64,000 nt of DNA, from assembly GCA_963576475.1 (NCBI GenBank), contig OY754977.1, positions 30,928,172 through 30,992,171 of the forward strand. Direction: 5' to 3'. The notes under the pieces were generated by a model that was not told the DNA's origin, made no database searches, and saw only the letters and a program-made list of their open reading frames with translations. The DNA is from Molanna angustata. Taxonomy: Eukaryota > Arthropoda > Insecta > Trichoptera > Molannidae. The position numbers and the translations under genes were made by a program. Positions 1 through 13,900 of the stretch are shown one piece after another. Each line of letters begins with the position of its first letter. The stretch's first letter is position 1.

Positions 1-560
1 AGTTTTACATATTTTTCAATTACACATACTATTGTCTAAAACAGTTGGATATCATGTGTTACATGCAACTATTTTTACATAGTTTTCAATGATTCATACT
101 ATTGCCATCGAAAGTTGGATCTCATGTGTTACATGCAACTAGTTTTACATATATTTCAATTACATATACTATAGCCATCGACAGTTGGATGTCATGTGTT
201 TCATGTAACTAATTTCACATATTTTTCAATGATACATACTATTGCCATCGACAGTTGGATATCATGAGTTACATGCAACTAGTTTTACATATTTTTCAAT
301 TACACATACTATTGCCTAAAACAGTTGGATATCATGTGTTACATGCAACTATTTTTACATAGTTTTCAATGATTCATACTATTGCCTAAAACAGTTGGAT
401 CTCATGTGTTACATGCAACTAGTTTTACATATATTTCAATTGCACATACTATAGCCATCGGCAGTCGGATATCATGTGTTACATGCAACTAGTTTTACAT
501 ATTTTTCTATTATACACACTATTGCCATCGACAGTTGGATCTCATGTGTCACATGCAACT
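1..560. repeat. Tandem array, 70-bp unit, eight copies
   Basis: Eight consecutive diverged copies of a 70-bp unit, starting at 1, 71, 141, 211, 281, 351, 421 and 491; the array is cut by the window start. Each unit ends with a segment bounded by AGTTG and CAACT, a weak dyad. Single or double copies of the same unit occur at about 5475-5640 (inverted) and 48810-48865, attached to a dispersed repeat, so the array looks like an expansion of a transposon-borne monomer. Because the YTHDC2-like gene continues upstream of the window, the array probably lies in one of its introns. Confidence 0.9.
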
Positions 561-1930
561 AGTTATACTTTGGTTTTTGTTTTTTTTACATAATACATCT
601 GTATAAAAATGTGATTATACTGAAACAAATAAATATATAAAAAATAAAATTCAACATTAATTATATGACTTAGGTATTGTATAATACGGCGGCGGTACGC
701 CTCTGGATCTAATAATATTAAAACTTTCATATTTTTTGTCCTTACGCTTGTAGTAGTATTAGTAGTTGTTAGATATAACTCGATAAAATAAATAAATATG
801 GGAGCGCAACTTTCGACACAGATTACACGTCCAAATTGGCCAACTCTCAGGGCGGGTCTGAATTACAAACGAGCGAATACAGAATGTATTCCTTGTGACG
901 ACCGCTAGAATAAGTGTCATATTTGCATGACCGTCATACGGGACTTTAATTTTCTAGTCAGCGCAATTTCCAAAATAAATGTTTTTTGAAAATATTGACT
1001 GAACATGAAGCATTCATGCAACGCCAGATCGAATTTTTCTTGATATTTTTGTGTTCTTTAATTTAAAAAAAATTATATTGCTCTAAGCCTTATAGTTTAT
1101 TAGAAATATAAGATAAATGTCATAAATCGGGGTATGCTAATTATTTTTTAGAGCAATAAATACGGATCATAACTAATGGAAACATCAAATTTTTCTTAAT
1201 GAGTATCCAAACTACCTTATTTATTTTTTTCAAAATGATTCGATTAGTAGTATTGATGGAATATCAAATGGAAAATAGGTAAGCTGGCGACAGTCATCCT
1301 CTTAAATTGTTTAAAAAATTAAGAACTCTAAATATTGTAATTCATCGATCGTCACCGGCCAAATTTACACTCTCCCGCGCTTTGTAAGGATTTAATACGC
1401 ATGCACGTAAGAAAGAGGGATACTGCGCCAGTTCATTTTATAGTTTTGCGCTGAACATTCTGCTTTGAATTAGATCCTTACCAATACACAATCCGCGCAT
1501 ATTCCTCATCTTTATCCAATGCCGCAAGGATCATGTGACATATTGATGTCGCCATGTACTTTTTTATATGGAGATAACCACAATAACATTATCCTTCATT
1601 TATCTTATGTTTATGTTATGAAGTGTTCAATTTTATTGAGTATATGTGATTTTTTGTTTATCTTTGATCTTTTTATGATATATCTACATCGTTAGATTTT
1701 TTTTTACCTTTATTATATTCAATTAAAACGAAATTAAAAAAAATCTGTGTGCGACACGAAATACTGTCCGTCCGTAGGTAATGCAAGTACTTGTACCTAG
1801 CCGTCTTGATTGGGTTAAGAAAATACATAGTTGAATATATATACACAACTTACAGGTATACCATTGCGTATATGGCCAGGATTTAATTTTACGATTTCAT
1901 AATTTTGAGTATATTTTTTTAATGTTACAG
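561..1930. other. AT-rich non-coding stretch, probable intron of the YTHDC2-like gene
   Basis: No exon is recognisable. In particular, the helicase Walker A motif that must precede the exon at 1931 is not encoded here. The stretch ends in a 3' splice acceptor (TTACAG at 1925-1930). No repeat family could be named. Confidence 0.5.
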
Positions 1931-4900
1931 GTGGCTTACGAGCGAGATGAAAAAGTAGGCAACTCTATAGGATACCAGATAAGATTGGAATCTAGGTCGA
2001 GTCCAAAGACTGTCCTGACATATTGCACCAACGGGGTGCTGTTGCGCACACTGATGGGGGGATCCGCCCTTGCTTCCATCACTCATATCATAGTGGACGA
2101 GGTGCATGAAAGAGACAAGCTAGCTGACTTCCTTTTAATATCGCTCAAGGATGCGTTGATCAAGTACAAAGATCTCAAAGTCATACTCATGTCGGCTACA
2201 ATTGATCCAACCATATTCTCTAGGTGAACTAATTTATTTTCATTTTACATTTTGTGTCCAAATTACAAATATCCATAAATAAAAAACAATTTTTGCTAGA
2301 ATTTCTTATAGTTATCTAAAAAAACTTGACCCAGCACGTAGGTGCGCAGATCGCAAATATTTTTGTCTTTTTTGTTTGGTTGGTATATGTGCAAAACGCC
2401 CCCCTCCACTGTGAAAAAGCTCAAGAAGTGTGACGGCATTTATACATATTACATGCTCTGCACATTTTTGTGCTATTGTTTTTTATATTCCCTTATTCAT
2501 TTAACATTCAGGGCAACTTATCCATTTAACATTCAGAGTGACCTATCCAATTAACATTCAATGTGACCTATCCATTTAACATTTATAGTGACATATTTAT
2601 TTTACATTTAGAGCGACCTATTCATTTAACATTCAATGTGACCTTTCCATTGGGTGTCGTAATCATTTTACATTAAGAGTACCATATGTATTTCACATTC
2701 AGAGTGACATATTTATTTTACATTCAGAGTGACTTATCCATTTAACATTCAATGTGACCTATCCATTGGGTGACATATTCATTTTACATTCAGGGTGACT
2801 TTTGTGTTTATAAAATATCGATTGTTGCTTTTCTAGGTACTTTAACAATTGTCCTGTGATAACTGTACCTGGCCGAATTTTCGATGTTGAAAAATTTTAC
2901 TTGGAGGATATCCTCCGAATGACTGGATACTTTACTCCAGAAATGGAAAAATCTAAAATGATATCAATGTTACGCAAAAAAAAACAATCTTTACCAGGCA
3001 GTAGTCAGCCACAGGATTCTAAATCAGGTACTTTTAACCATCCATGTCTTTAAATCGGTCCATGTATTAAAGCAGACATTTTGAATTTATAAATAATTAG
3101 ATAATTTGTCAAAATGCACAAATTTTGGCAAATTGTAACAGACAACACACTAAGAACATGTATTGTTTTATTTTAAATTATTATAATTGATTAATACCGC
3201 TATATCTCTGTAAAAGAACATTATTGCTAAACAGAATTTAATATTAAAGAGATTATGGGCCGGTATTACAGTCTCAGTTTAAGAGCTAAACTCAAATTTT
3301 ACAAGAATATAGCGTATTACAGTGTCCGTTTAGGCCCAATCTTCCCTCAAATACGTCACTAAAACGACAAATATTTAACTCAACGTTTCTGGCGGGTTAA
3401 GTACTTAACGGTGAGTCAACTGTCATTTGCTAAGCAACGAGTGTAGTTTCAGTGATCTATCACTAGAGGCGTTAGTTGTATCGACGGTGGCGCCACACAA
3501 AAAAACAAACTGACAGCCATATTGAAACGAACATGGGCATGGGCATGGGCATACCATGTAGGATAATAAAACAATAGTATTTCAAGTCATAGCGTCCCGT
3601 TTTGTAGTTCGTATTATTTGAGGTTATTTAAAATTTGACAGATAATAACCACAGAAAAAGTAAAATATGTCTATAATTGAAGATTTAGTAACTGACATGT
3701 CATATTGCACTGTAATACGGAAATGGACTCAATCTCCCCTTAACATTAATCTTGAGTTTAACAAAATCAATGAGTTGAGAGCCAACTGTAATATTGGGCC
3801 TATGTTATTTACTCATTTCAATATTTCAATTAGTTTTATATTCATATGCAAATATTTTTCAAAAACTCAAATTTTTATTCTCTAAAAAGCGAGAATATGC
3901 CCAATTATTGTATATGGTAGTTACCTCTGGAGTGTCGCCCCCCACTGTCTACTGAATACCCTCGATGCTGTACAAAAGCGTGCTGTATGTCTGATTGACG
4001 ACCCATCATTAATTACTGATGGATTGCAATCACTAGATCACAGACGCAAGGTCTGTATTCTAAGTTTATTCTATAGATACTACCACAAGAGATGCTCAGA
4101 AGAACTTGCATCTCTGGTACCTCTTCGACCCATTCATATTATAGTCACTCTTACTCAATCTCAACACCCGTTCACAGTAAACTTTCAATATACACAAACC
4201 AATCAATTCTCTAACTCTTATTAACACAGCAACCCGGCTGTCGAACGATCTTCCGAATTCTGTGTTTCCACCTTCTTACAACCCGGGTCTTTTTATAACC
4301 CGATTTAATATTTTCCTGAGCATATTGTAAGCCCTCCCCAACGCTACATAGTGCGCTTCTTCAAACAAAGAAAGTAATATATAAATAGAAATGATCATAA
4401 AATATTAAAAATACTTTTTGAAATGGCTTTTTTTTGTCAACAAAGATCCTCCATCTTGTATTGGACCCCGAGATGCAAGCTGAAGTGGATGAATTATGAA
4501 ATGGCTTATAATTTATATCAGCCATTACCATAAATCAATTCATTATATTCAATTTCACTAATTATCTAAATAGGGATTGGTCAAAAAATAAATAGTTTCA
4601 ACCAACCAGAGTAAAGTAAATTTATTTCATTTTTGCATTGTATAATATCAATAGTTTTAAATGACCAATCACAAGAACCTGTAAACTCCTCCTACATAAT
4701 TAATAAATGCATATCTAGTAAATGCCCTAACAAGGCGAAATAGAATCAAAAAGTGGTTTACTTTTAATTATAGATATAACTTATAATGGAATTCTACAAA
4801 ATAAAAACTTCGTCGATCATTGTGGCTTATAATTATTGTTTGTATTTCAGAAACAGAAGATTTGGGAGTCCAATCCTCATTATGTCAACAAATGGAGGAC

Positions 4901-7900
4901 CTTGTATTGGACCCTGAAATGCAAGCTGATGTAGATGAATTTTTGAACAGCTGTTTTGTCGAAGGAAGTATAGTAAGCATCTATATTGTCTTTTTTAAAA
5001 TCATTCATTTGAATTCAAATTATGAGCACCGTTATTAAATTTGAAACTAACCATTAACATGATTCCTTGGAAATACAAAAATATGTTTACTTGAGTACTG
5101 TAGAAACTCACTGGCTCACCACTGCTCTAAGTAGCTCATACCGAGGCACACGTACTCACCGGCCGACGTCACCTGTGCGACTGACCGATTGACAAACCTT
5201 CATCTCGCTACTTATGCACATGAGACAGCGTTACATATCTATTGTATAGATACTACAAACACTACAAGTACAAAATCCTTCAACATTCGTAGCTCATATG
5301 GTTGCATATTTGAATCCTGATTGAAAGGTCCTGGTGGAGACACAGTTTTCAATTGTGTTTTTATTCTGGATCTGTGAGACTTTGGAATGTGGCAACTTGT
5401 TATTGAGTGTATGTTAAATTAGTATTTGACATACATAGTACCTGTTTGTTGCCCTTTACAAAATAAAATGTACATAATATTAAATACACTAGTTACATGT
5501 AACACACGAAATCTAACTGTCAATGGCAATAGCATGTGTATAGTGTAAAAATCTGTGAAAATCCATGTTATAAATAAAACTAGTTGCATGGAACACATGA
5601 CATCCAACTATCGATGGCGATAGTATGTTTAATTGAAAAATACGTACCAAAATATAAACACTTAAATACAAATTAATAAATATCGTAAGATGTTTTGTTT
5701 TCTATATAAAATATGTAGGTATATATGTCCGGATAGGATAGTATGGAGGTCATTTTTTTTCCTACCTGGAATATAAAAACAGCATGATGTATGTTTGTAG
5801 ATTAAGTAGCTGTATCAAAGTATTGAGTGAGATATTGTGTAGTGTTTACTGCCTTACAAATTGTATGAAACAATGTCGTCACTAAATTCAATATTTCATT
5901 GTCATTTGTTTTTTTATTTTTTTATTGCCATAAGAAATCAACATTCTTTTGGTGTTATAAATTTTTTTTTTCAACATCACTTATCGTTCACCTGGTATCA
6001 GCAATACGGCACGTGATTGCTGATACCAGGTCAATAGAATTTTCTCCAGCTCGCTAAATTTCTATTCTTTACTTGTCTTCTTATGCGACGTCCTACGTAA
6101 GCGATTCAAAGCGAATGCGATTGCGAAGCGATCCGAAGCGGTTACACGCGAATTCAAAGCGATGCGGTGCGACGCGGCGGCTCTGTCCTGCGTGCACGCG
6201 AATCGCGCTTCTGACATTATACTTAACCAAAAAAAACTATGGCATCGCTTCCAATTCGCGCGAAAATATCAAACCAACTGATCGCGTTCGCTTCGCATCG
6301 CGTCGCGCCACGCCGCACCGTTCCCTACTCGCGATTGGTCGTAGGGCACTTCCATAGTTACCGACTTGTTATTTTCGCGCCGCGCCGTACCGCTTCGCCT
6401 TTGCTTTGAATCGCCTACGTAGGACGTCGCATGAGTTTTGGAAGATTTTTCGCACTTTTGTATTTGTTCACGAATTTTATTTTTCTTTTCAAAAATTGAG
6501 TTCAAAGTGGATGCTGAAAATCCTAAATGCTTAGCCACATCAACGGGTTTTTCATTGGGATTTTGTTCCACTTCCTCGACAATTTTCAATCTTTCTTGAA
6601 GAGACCGCACACGCACACCACTATGTTTGAATGTCAAACACCAACTAAAATTTTTTTAGCTCAAACGGTTCTCTTTCACTTTGAGAATGGCCCTGTGCAC
6701 GGTGGCCAACAGTAGCGACATCTTTCCCTCTTCATGTCATTGAAATTTGCTACTTAATTTATATGATTAATGGGGGAATGTGATGAACGGAGAACGATCA
6801 ATGCGCTCAATTTTTGTATAAAATTAATTGGGACCTACAGAAATATGCGATACATGTGGGAAAACAATTTTTCGGGGAACAATAGATAGAGATTTCACTG
6901 TATTATCAATGTGGTTTCTTAAAAGCATTTTTCCATCAAGGCCCAGTTACGCCCAGGTCTCTAACTACCTCGCTTCTTTTCAAAGGAACATTATTTATAG
7001 TATTTGGATGAACTCAGAATTCAGAGTAGAATATTTAGTGTGTCTGTGTGCCCCTCTTATAACTTTTGATCCGCTTGATGCAATGTTATATTTCCACATA
7101 TCTCTAAAACTATAAAAGCTAGAACGATGAAAATTTGTATTTTGTATATTTTTCAGGATTCGTTTGGTCAAATACTATACATGTATGTATCAGAAGGGGT
7201 TCCTGTGAACACTCAACATTCAGAGACTGGACTCACTGGTCTTATGACGGCAGCCCACCATGGACTCACGGAAACTGTGGAACAAATTCTTAAAATGGGT
7301 AACGGGTTAATTATCTATTATTCAGAAAAGCCCCCCGTGGGGGATAATTTTCATAAATCTGAAAAAGTTTATATTTTTCTAATAAAAAAACTTGAAACTT
7401 GGCCATTTCTGAAACTGAAAATTCTTCATTTTATGGATTTTCATTTTATTTAATTTGTTGAAATTAACAAAAAAAAAACATAAAATAGCAAGCTTCCACA
7501 AATTAAAGATTCTGATACTTGTGTCTAATGTCCACCCCATGACGTCAACCCTCGAAGGGTATTTATTGTTTACGATAGACGCGCCAATATTGATCAAATT
7601 AAATAATTTAAAATCACTTATTTTAAATGTTTGATAATGATAACATTATTCTTCTTGGTGAGTTATGCATTGATCGAACTATCTAATCTTAATATTAACT
7701 TGTTTTGAGTTTATTGTAAAAATGATCCATTCTCTTTTTGAAATCCTCAATCTTCTGAGAGTAAACCAAAATTCTTAGTCAAGATATCCTGTATCATGTG
7801 CTTCTTTGTGTAATGTTCATCCAATTTGTTTTTAAATTGATTGAGTGTTCCAGCACTCACAATTTTATCTGGTAAACTGTTCCAGACATCCACCACCCTG

Positions 7901-10900
7901 TTGGTCAGGGAGAAGGATATTTTATTCAACTTTAAGTGATGGCCCCTCAGTTGTGGATTGTGATTCACTGTAAAAAATTCATCAAAAACACTACAGTGAT
8001 AATAGCCATATAAGATTTTGTATGCCTCGATCATATCCCCACGGTTTCAGCTTTTCTGAGTATTCCAGTTTACCCATTCCAATTGGTAGTTTGGTTGCTC
8101 GTCTTTGCACTTTCTCAAGCAGTGTAATGTCCTTGATAAAGTAAGGATTCCATATTTGAAACCCATACTCTAGGATCGGCCTCACATAATTTTTATATAT
8201 TTCTAGGAAAACTTGGACACTTAGGTGGTGAAATGATTTTTTGATAAAATAAAGAGTAGAATTGGCTTTCTTAACAACCATTGTGATATGTTGACACCAT
8301 TTCAAATCCTCCGAGATAGTAATGCCCAAGTCTTTTTGTTTCTTGACTGGGGTTATCAGGCTTTCGCCCAAGGTGTACTGGATGTGTGGGTTGTTTTTTC
8401 CAATATGAATATGTTCATTAATTTTTACCAAGATCTCTGCCATTGCACCGGTCATACCCTCGACGTTGATTTGTCCAATTTTAAGTTTTATCACCGATTT
8501 ATGCAGTTCATCAATACCTGTAAAAGGTTTAAATTGAGATTTTTTACTCTTTAGAAAGTTGTTTTATGCCATGAGATCCTTTGACCACTAGTTTTGTGCT
8601 GTTTCGTTTCGTTCAATTTTCTTTTATTTTGGAAATCTTATTTTCGCTTTTTTTTTTTGATTTTTGTTTCGCTTTCAGGGCAGTACTTATAAGGGAGACC
8701 ATGAGAAGGTATAGCACATCCTCCCCCACAAATTTTGTTATTTTACTCTTTTTAACAATAATATACTGTGCAATAAAAGCAGACAAAACAGATATGGGTA
8801 GATAGAAATATAGAAAGTTGCGGACTTACAGTGGCAGCTGTCTTCTTTTTTCTCTCGCGTTCATTTCTGCTCCTTGTCAAGACTGGTTCAAAAATATTCA
8901 CTTACTGTCTGTAAATTTTTAACAGTTTTATGTGCGAAATGCCGCCAAAGTGAATTATATTTTTGTATATTAGTTGGGTTTAGTATATTTGAAAAGTTTT
9001 AGAATTAAAAGGTAATATTCTTAAACCTTCTTTTATGTCTTACCAGGTGGAGATCCGACAATTCAAGATAAGGCAGGCAATAGGGCACTCGATTATGCTA
9101 AAAAAAATGATCATGAAAAATGCGCTCATTTTTTGGAAAATATAACCATGCAAGAAGTCAAAAGTGAGAATAAAGAGACAGATTTGATGGAACATGATGA
9201 AATTCTGGAATGTTATCAGTCTACCATACAAGAGGACTTAATTGATTATGATTTATTATTAGTTTTAGTCAAGCATATACATTTGACACAACCCAAAGGA
9301 AGTATTTTGGTTTTCCTTCCCGGGTACGATGATATAATGTCATTAAGTAACTTAATACAATCGTGCAAGGAAATGGAACAAGCTAAATACCAACTGTTCA
9401 TTCTCCATAGTAATATGCAAACTATAGATCAAAAAAAAGTTTTTTCAACTATTCCAGACACCAGAAAAATCATTATATCAACAAATATCGCTGAAACATC
9501 CATCACGATTGATGATGTTGTGTATGTCATAGACTCGGGAAAAGTAAAAGAAATGTTCTTTGATTCAGCCAGTGGTGTTTGTTCTTTACAGGTAGTTTTT
9601 ATATCAAAAGCTTGCGCAACTCAAAGGGCGGGGCGAGCTGGAAGAACACGTCCCGGTAAAGCTTATATGTTGTGCTCTAAACGAAGATACGAGAGTCTCA
9701 TGGAAAATTCCATTCCTGAAATACTGCGCGTACCGCTTCATGAGCTGTGCCTTCATTCCAAACTCCTCGCCCCTAGCAAAACTCTAATTGCGGACTTTAT
9801 GAGTAAAGCTTTAGAACCGCCGTCTTTTAGTGCAATTCGCAATTCAGTGTCACTACTTAAGACCATCGGCGCTCTCACCGCTCACGAAGACCTCACTGAA
9901 ATTGGTCAGCATCTTTTAGATCTCACCATCGAACCCAAGTTAGGTAAAATGTTATTGTACGCTTGCATTTTGAAGTGCCTGGATCCCATATTGACCATCG
10001 CATGTTGTTTGTCTTGTAAAGAACCGTTCCAGATCGGTACTAGTCCGGAAAGCAGAAAGATGGGCGGTCAGTCAAGACGGAACTTTGCAGCTGAATCATT
10101 CTCCGATCACATGGCTCTATTGAGAGCTTTCCAAGGATGGCAGACTGCCAAAGCTAATAATACGCAAAGAGCATTTTGTTCTAAAAATTTAATCAACGAA
10201 GCTACTATGAAGATGATCGTCGGCCTGAGAACCCAATTGATGGCTCAATTGAGAGCCATAGGACTCGTCAAGTCCCGAGGGTCGGGAGACATCAAAGATT
10301 GTAACCTCAATTCAGAAAAGTGGCACGTAATCAAAGCCGTGCTGGTATGCGGTCTTTATCCCTCCATTGCCAGAGTAGACAGAGACGATTATGCTTTACG
10401 TTCTAGCAAAGAAGTCAAGTTAGCTTTTCACCCGAGTTCTACATTATACATGTCCGGTGGAAGAACCGGTTTAACAAAGTCCCTCAAAGCGTTGCCTACC
10501 GATTGGCTGATCTTTGAGGAAATATCAAGAATCGGCAGGTTTTGTTTTATTAGATGCAACACGGCTGTCACGTCCATAACTGTCGCTCTGTTTGGAGGAC
10601 CTCTTCGACTCGGTACGACTGCTTTGAGATCTCATCCTGATATGTCTGACGATTCTTTCGACAGTGAGGAAGAAAACAATGCAAATAAACCCGATGTAAG
10701 TTATCTGTCCATCGACGATTGGATGGTCTTTTTGGCCGACTCCAACGATGCTCTAAGTATATATTTCTTAAGACAAAAATTTGCAGCTCTAATGATTCGA
10801 AGAATGTTACATCCGACCAAAACTAATTCGGGAACGGACGAGAGAATTATTGAAACTGTTGTAAATGTTTTGGGTTCGGAAGAAAGAAATTCAGGGTTGA

Positions 10901-13900
10901 ACCAGCCAGTCGGGATTGGTCAACGACCTAAGCCTATGTTGGTGGAAAACCCAAGACCTGAATCATGGAGATCCAAAAACAATCAGTATGACTATTCCCA
11001 AGGAAAATTTGATGTGAAAAACTTTCAACAGCACAGTCCAAATAACAATTATTCTCAACCTTATAAACAGCAGCAAGGGACCAGCGCATTTTCAGCCAAC
11101 ATGTCTTATTTGCAGACAAAAAACAAATATCCACAAAACTATTCTTCTTATCCCAAACAAGATATGAACTCCCAAAATAAAAGCAAAGAAAATCAACCCA
11201 ATAGTTCCAGAAACGTCCTCTTAGCTAACATAGAGAAATATTCAAATGCTTCCAAAGAAAACACAAGTCAGCACACTATGTATTTTTTGGTTAAATCTCC
11301 GAACAACAAAACTGTAGAAGAATCTCAAGCAACTGGAAAATGGAACTTTGTTACGGGGACTGAAAAAAGGATTGTTCGAGCATCTGAGGTAATTTTTTAT
11401 TTTGACAAATTTATATTTTTATATGTGTTTGTTGAATTTTAGATTAAAAGTTTAGAAAGTCAACTGAAAACAAGCTATAGAATACACAAACCAAAATTTT
11501 ATCTTTTTGAGGATAACTAAACATGTTTTGGAAAAATATGATTTGATATATTATATGGGTGACAGTGTCAATAGCAAAATTTAATTTGATGCATAGGGAT
11601 GACAGTGTCAATAGCAACATACAATTTGATGTATATGGATGACAGTGTCAATAGCAAAATGTAATTTGATGTACCTATAGGGATGACAGTGTCAATAAAA
11701 AATGTAATTTGATGTACCTATAAGGGATTAGTTATCAAGCACTTTTTCCAGAGATGGTGAAACAGCCCATGAAAGATCAAATGTGTTTTTGTCTCATTTT
11801 TGAGTAAATATTTCAGTTATTTTAGTTATCATATGTGTTATTGGGTATATGTTGAAGCAACTATATTACGAATGATGGGTTTCCCAGCAAAATTGAAGAA
11901 ACGAGGCACATGTTTAACACCATATCGTAAAGGCATAGAAACTAGATAGGCAGATCTCCTACACATCATCTTGGAGGGAATGGTTAAAAGATCAAATGGC
12001 AAAGGGCATCCCCGTCGGGAGTACCTGGAACAGATGTGCAACGACATCAACTGTACCCCCTGCACAGATTTGAAGAGAGTCACTGAAGATTAAGCAGAGT
12101 GGAGAAAGAGATAAGAGACTTTGCTGCCAAACAATCCCCAAAATTAAAACCAAATAAGAAGAAATGTCTTTTTATTATTTCAGACTGGCAGTCGGGTAAT
12201 AATGTTCTTTTCCATCGGTGGCAGTGTTAACAAATTTGTGGGATGTGCGGAATTCATCAACACACAATGTGATGACATACCTAATACATATTATGTCAAT
12301 TGGATTTCTTCCCATCAACTGCCTCATCATGTCATAAGGTAAATTACACTTTTAATCCTTATTATTATTGAACAGGCAGGTAGCTGGACCCGTATCTTGT
12401 ACTTCTTTGTATAATATGTACCTATCCAATCTATCAATTGTTGAATTGGTTGAGTTTATCAGCAGACACAACTTCCTCTGGTAAACTGTTACAGGCATCA
12501 ACTTTAAGATTTAGTACCGAGGTTTTTTATTATAAAGCAAAAAGTTAGTCACAATTCACAGTAATACAAAGTCAAGAAAATAGTGTTGTATGATTTTAAA
12601 ATTTGGATGATTCACTTTAACTATTGTTCATCATTTTTACAAAAAAAAACACCAGCTGTAGGGACCAGATTTTCTAGCCTATTATAGATTAACAGTCTTA
12701 TTCATAATAACTTGTGTTAGGTTTGATACAGTGTATATAACATTACTAAAAATTACTATTCATAATAACATATATAAGACAATAATGCTATATAACTGCT
12801 ACATTACACCTATATAAGATAAACATGGTCCCAGGGGTGACAGGAAAATTATTCGAAAAACAATTATTCGAATGCTCAATTTTACGAAAATCAATTTTAC
12901 GAATGGCAATTATTCGAATCACATTTTTCGAAAAACAATTTACCGAACACACAATTATCAGAATTTACAATTGTTCGAATTTTTATGACGTCATGTTGGT
13001 AGTATTGTGAGAGGAATAAACCATAGATTTTTATTATAATATACTAGATGTCGTAGTTAGCAAATTTTGTATGAATCGAAAACAAATGACTCACTTTTTG
13101 CACGGAGTAGGTACTACATCTACATAGTATATTATGTTTAATAAAAATCTATGGAATAAACAACATGGCGACGCACCGCGCTATCAGATATCCTAGGATG
13201 TACACCTATTTTTTAAACCTAAACCTACAAAACTTTGGTAAAAATAGGTTGGTTAGGTTTGTTTGTAGTTATAATTGCGACTGGCGTGAGTCAGTTGCAT
13301 TATATATTTAAAAAAGTAACTATAATATTAAAATAAAATAACTAAATTGGTGTGAATACTAGATACATATAAACTGGTGTACGAACTAGGCTATCCCGCG
13401 CTGTCAAACATCAGTTATTAAAAATGTGCAAACATACGTACCCAACAATAATACAACAAGTAATAATAGTCTTCATCGAATATATTTTACTGGCAACAAA
13501 TAATATGTCAAAGGAGGCAACATAATGACACAAAAATATATTAAATTCGGTTAATTGGTTTTCCAACAAATGTTAGTTCGAATAATTTGCTTTCGGACAA
13601 TTGTCATTCTGATAACTGATTTTCGAAAAATTGTTATTCGTACAATTGCGCATTCGAACAATTGTGTTTCGAAGAATTTTCATGTAATCGGTCCCAGGAG
13701 TTTTAACAAGAATATAAGAATAGTATAGGGACCCAATATTTCTGATATTTCCCCAATGTTGCCGATGGTCGCATTACATCAATAACTTGTGTTAGGTTTG
13801 ATACAGTGTATATAACATTACTAAACATTACTATTCATAATAACATATATAAGACAATAATGCTATATAACTGCTACATTACACCTATATAAGATAAACA

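Larger units (their letters stand above)
12836..13689. mobile_element. Composite MITE with 9-bp target-site duplication, copy 1
   Basis: Flanked by the direct repeat GGTCCCAGG (12827-12835 and 13690-13698). Ends are imperfect inverted repeats: GGTGACAGGAAAATTATTCG against the complement of CGAAGAATTTTCATGTAATC. Subterminal regions repeat the word TTCGAA/CGAATAATT. It carries two further MITEs (13021-13154 and 13187-13397). A second copy with its own 9-bp duplication lies at 38623-39469. A 9-bp duplication suggests Mutator-like (MULE) transposition; no transposase is encoded. Confidence 0.9.

Noticed and set aside
3667..3885. 72-codon gene
   Set aside because: No recognised domain, no homologous copy, and located between YTHDC2 exons next to a possible transposon end; kept only as part of that fragment.
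6073..6357. Arg-rich small protein
   Set aside because: The frame lies wholly in the GC-rich MITE and reads its repeated GCGA words.
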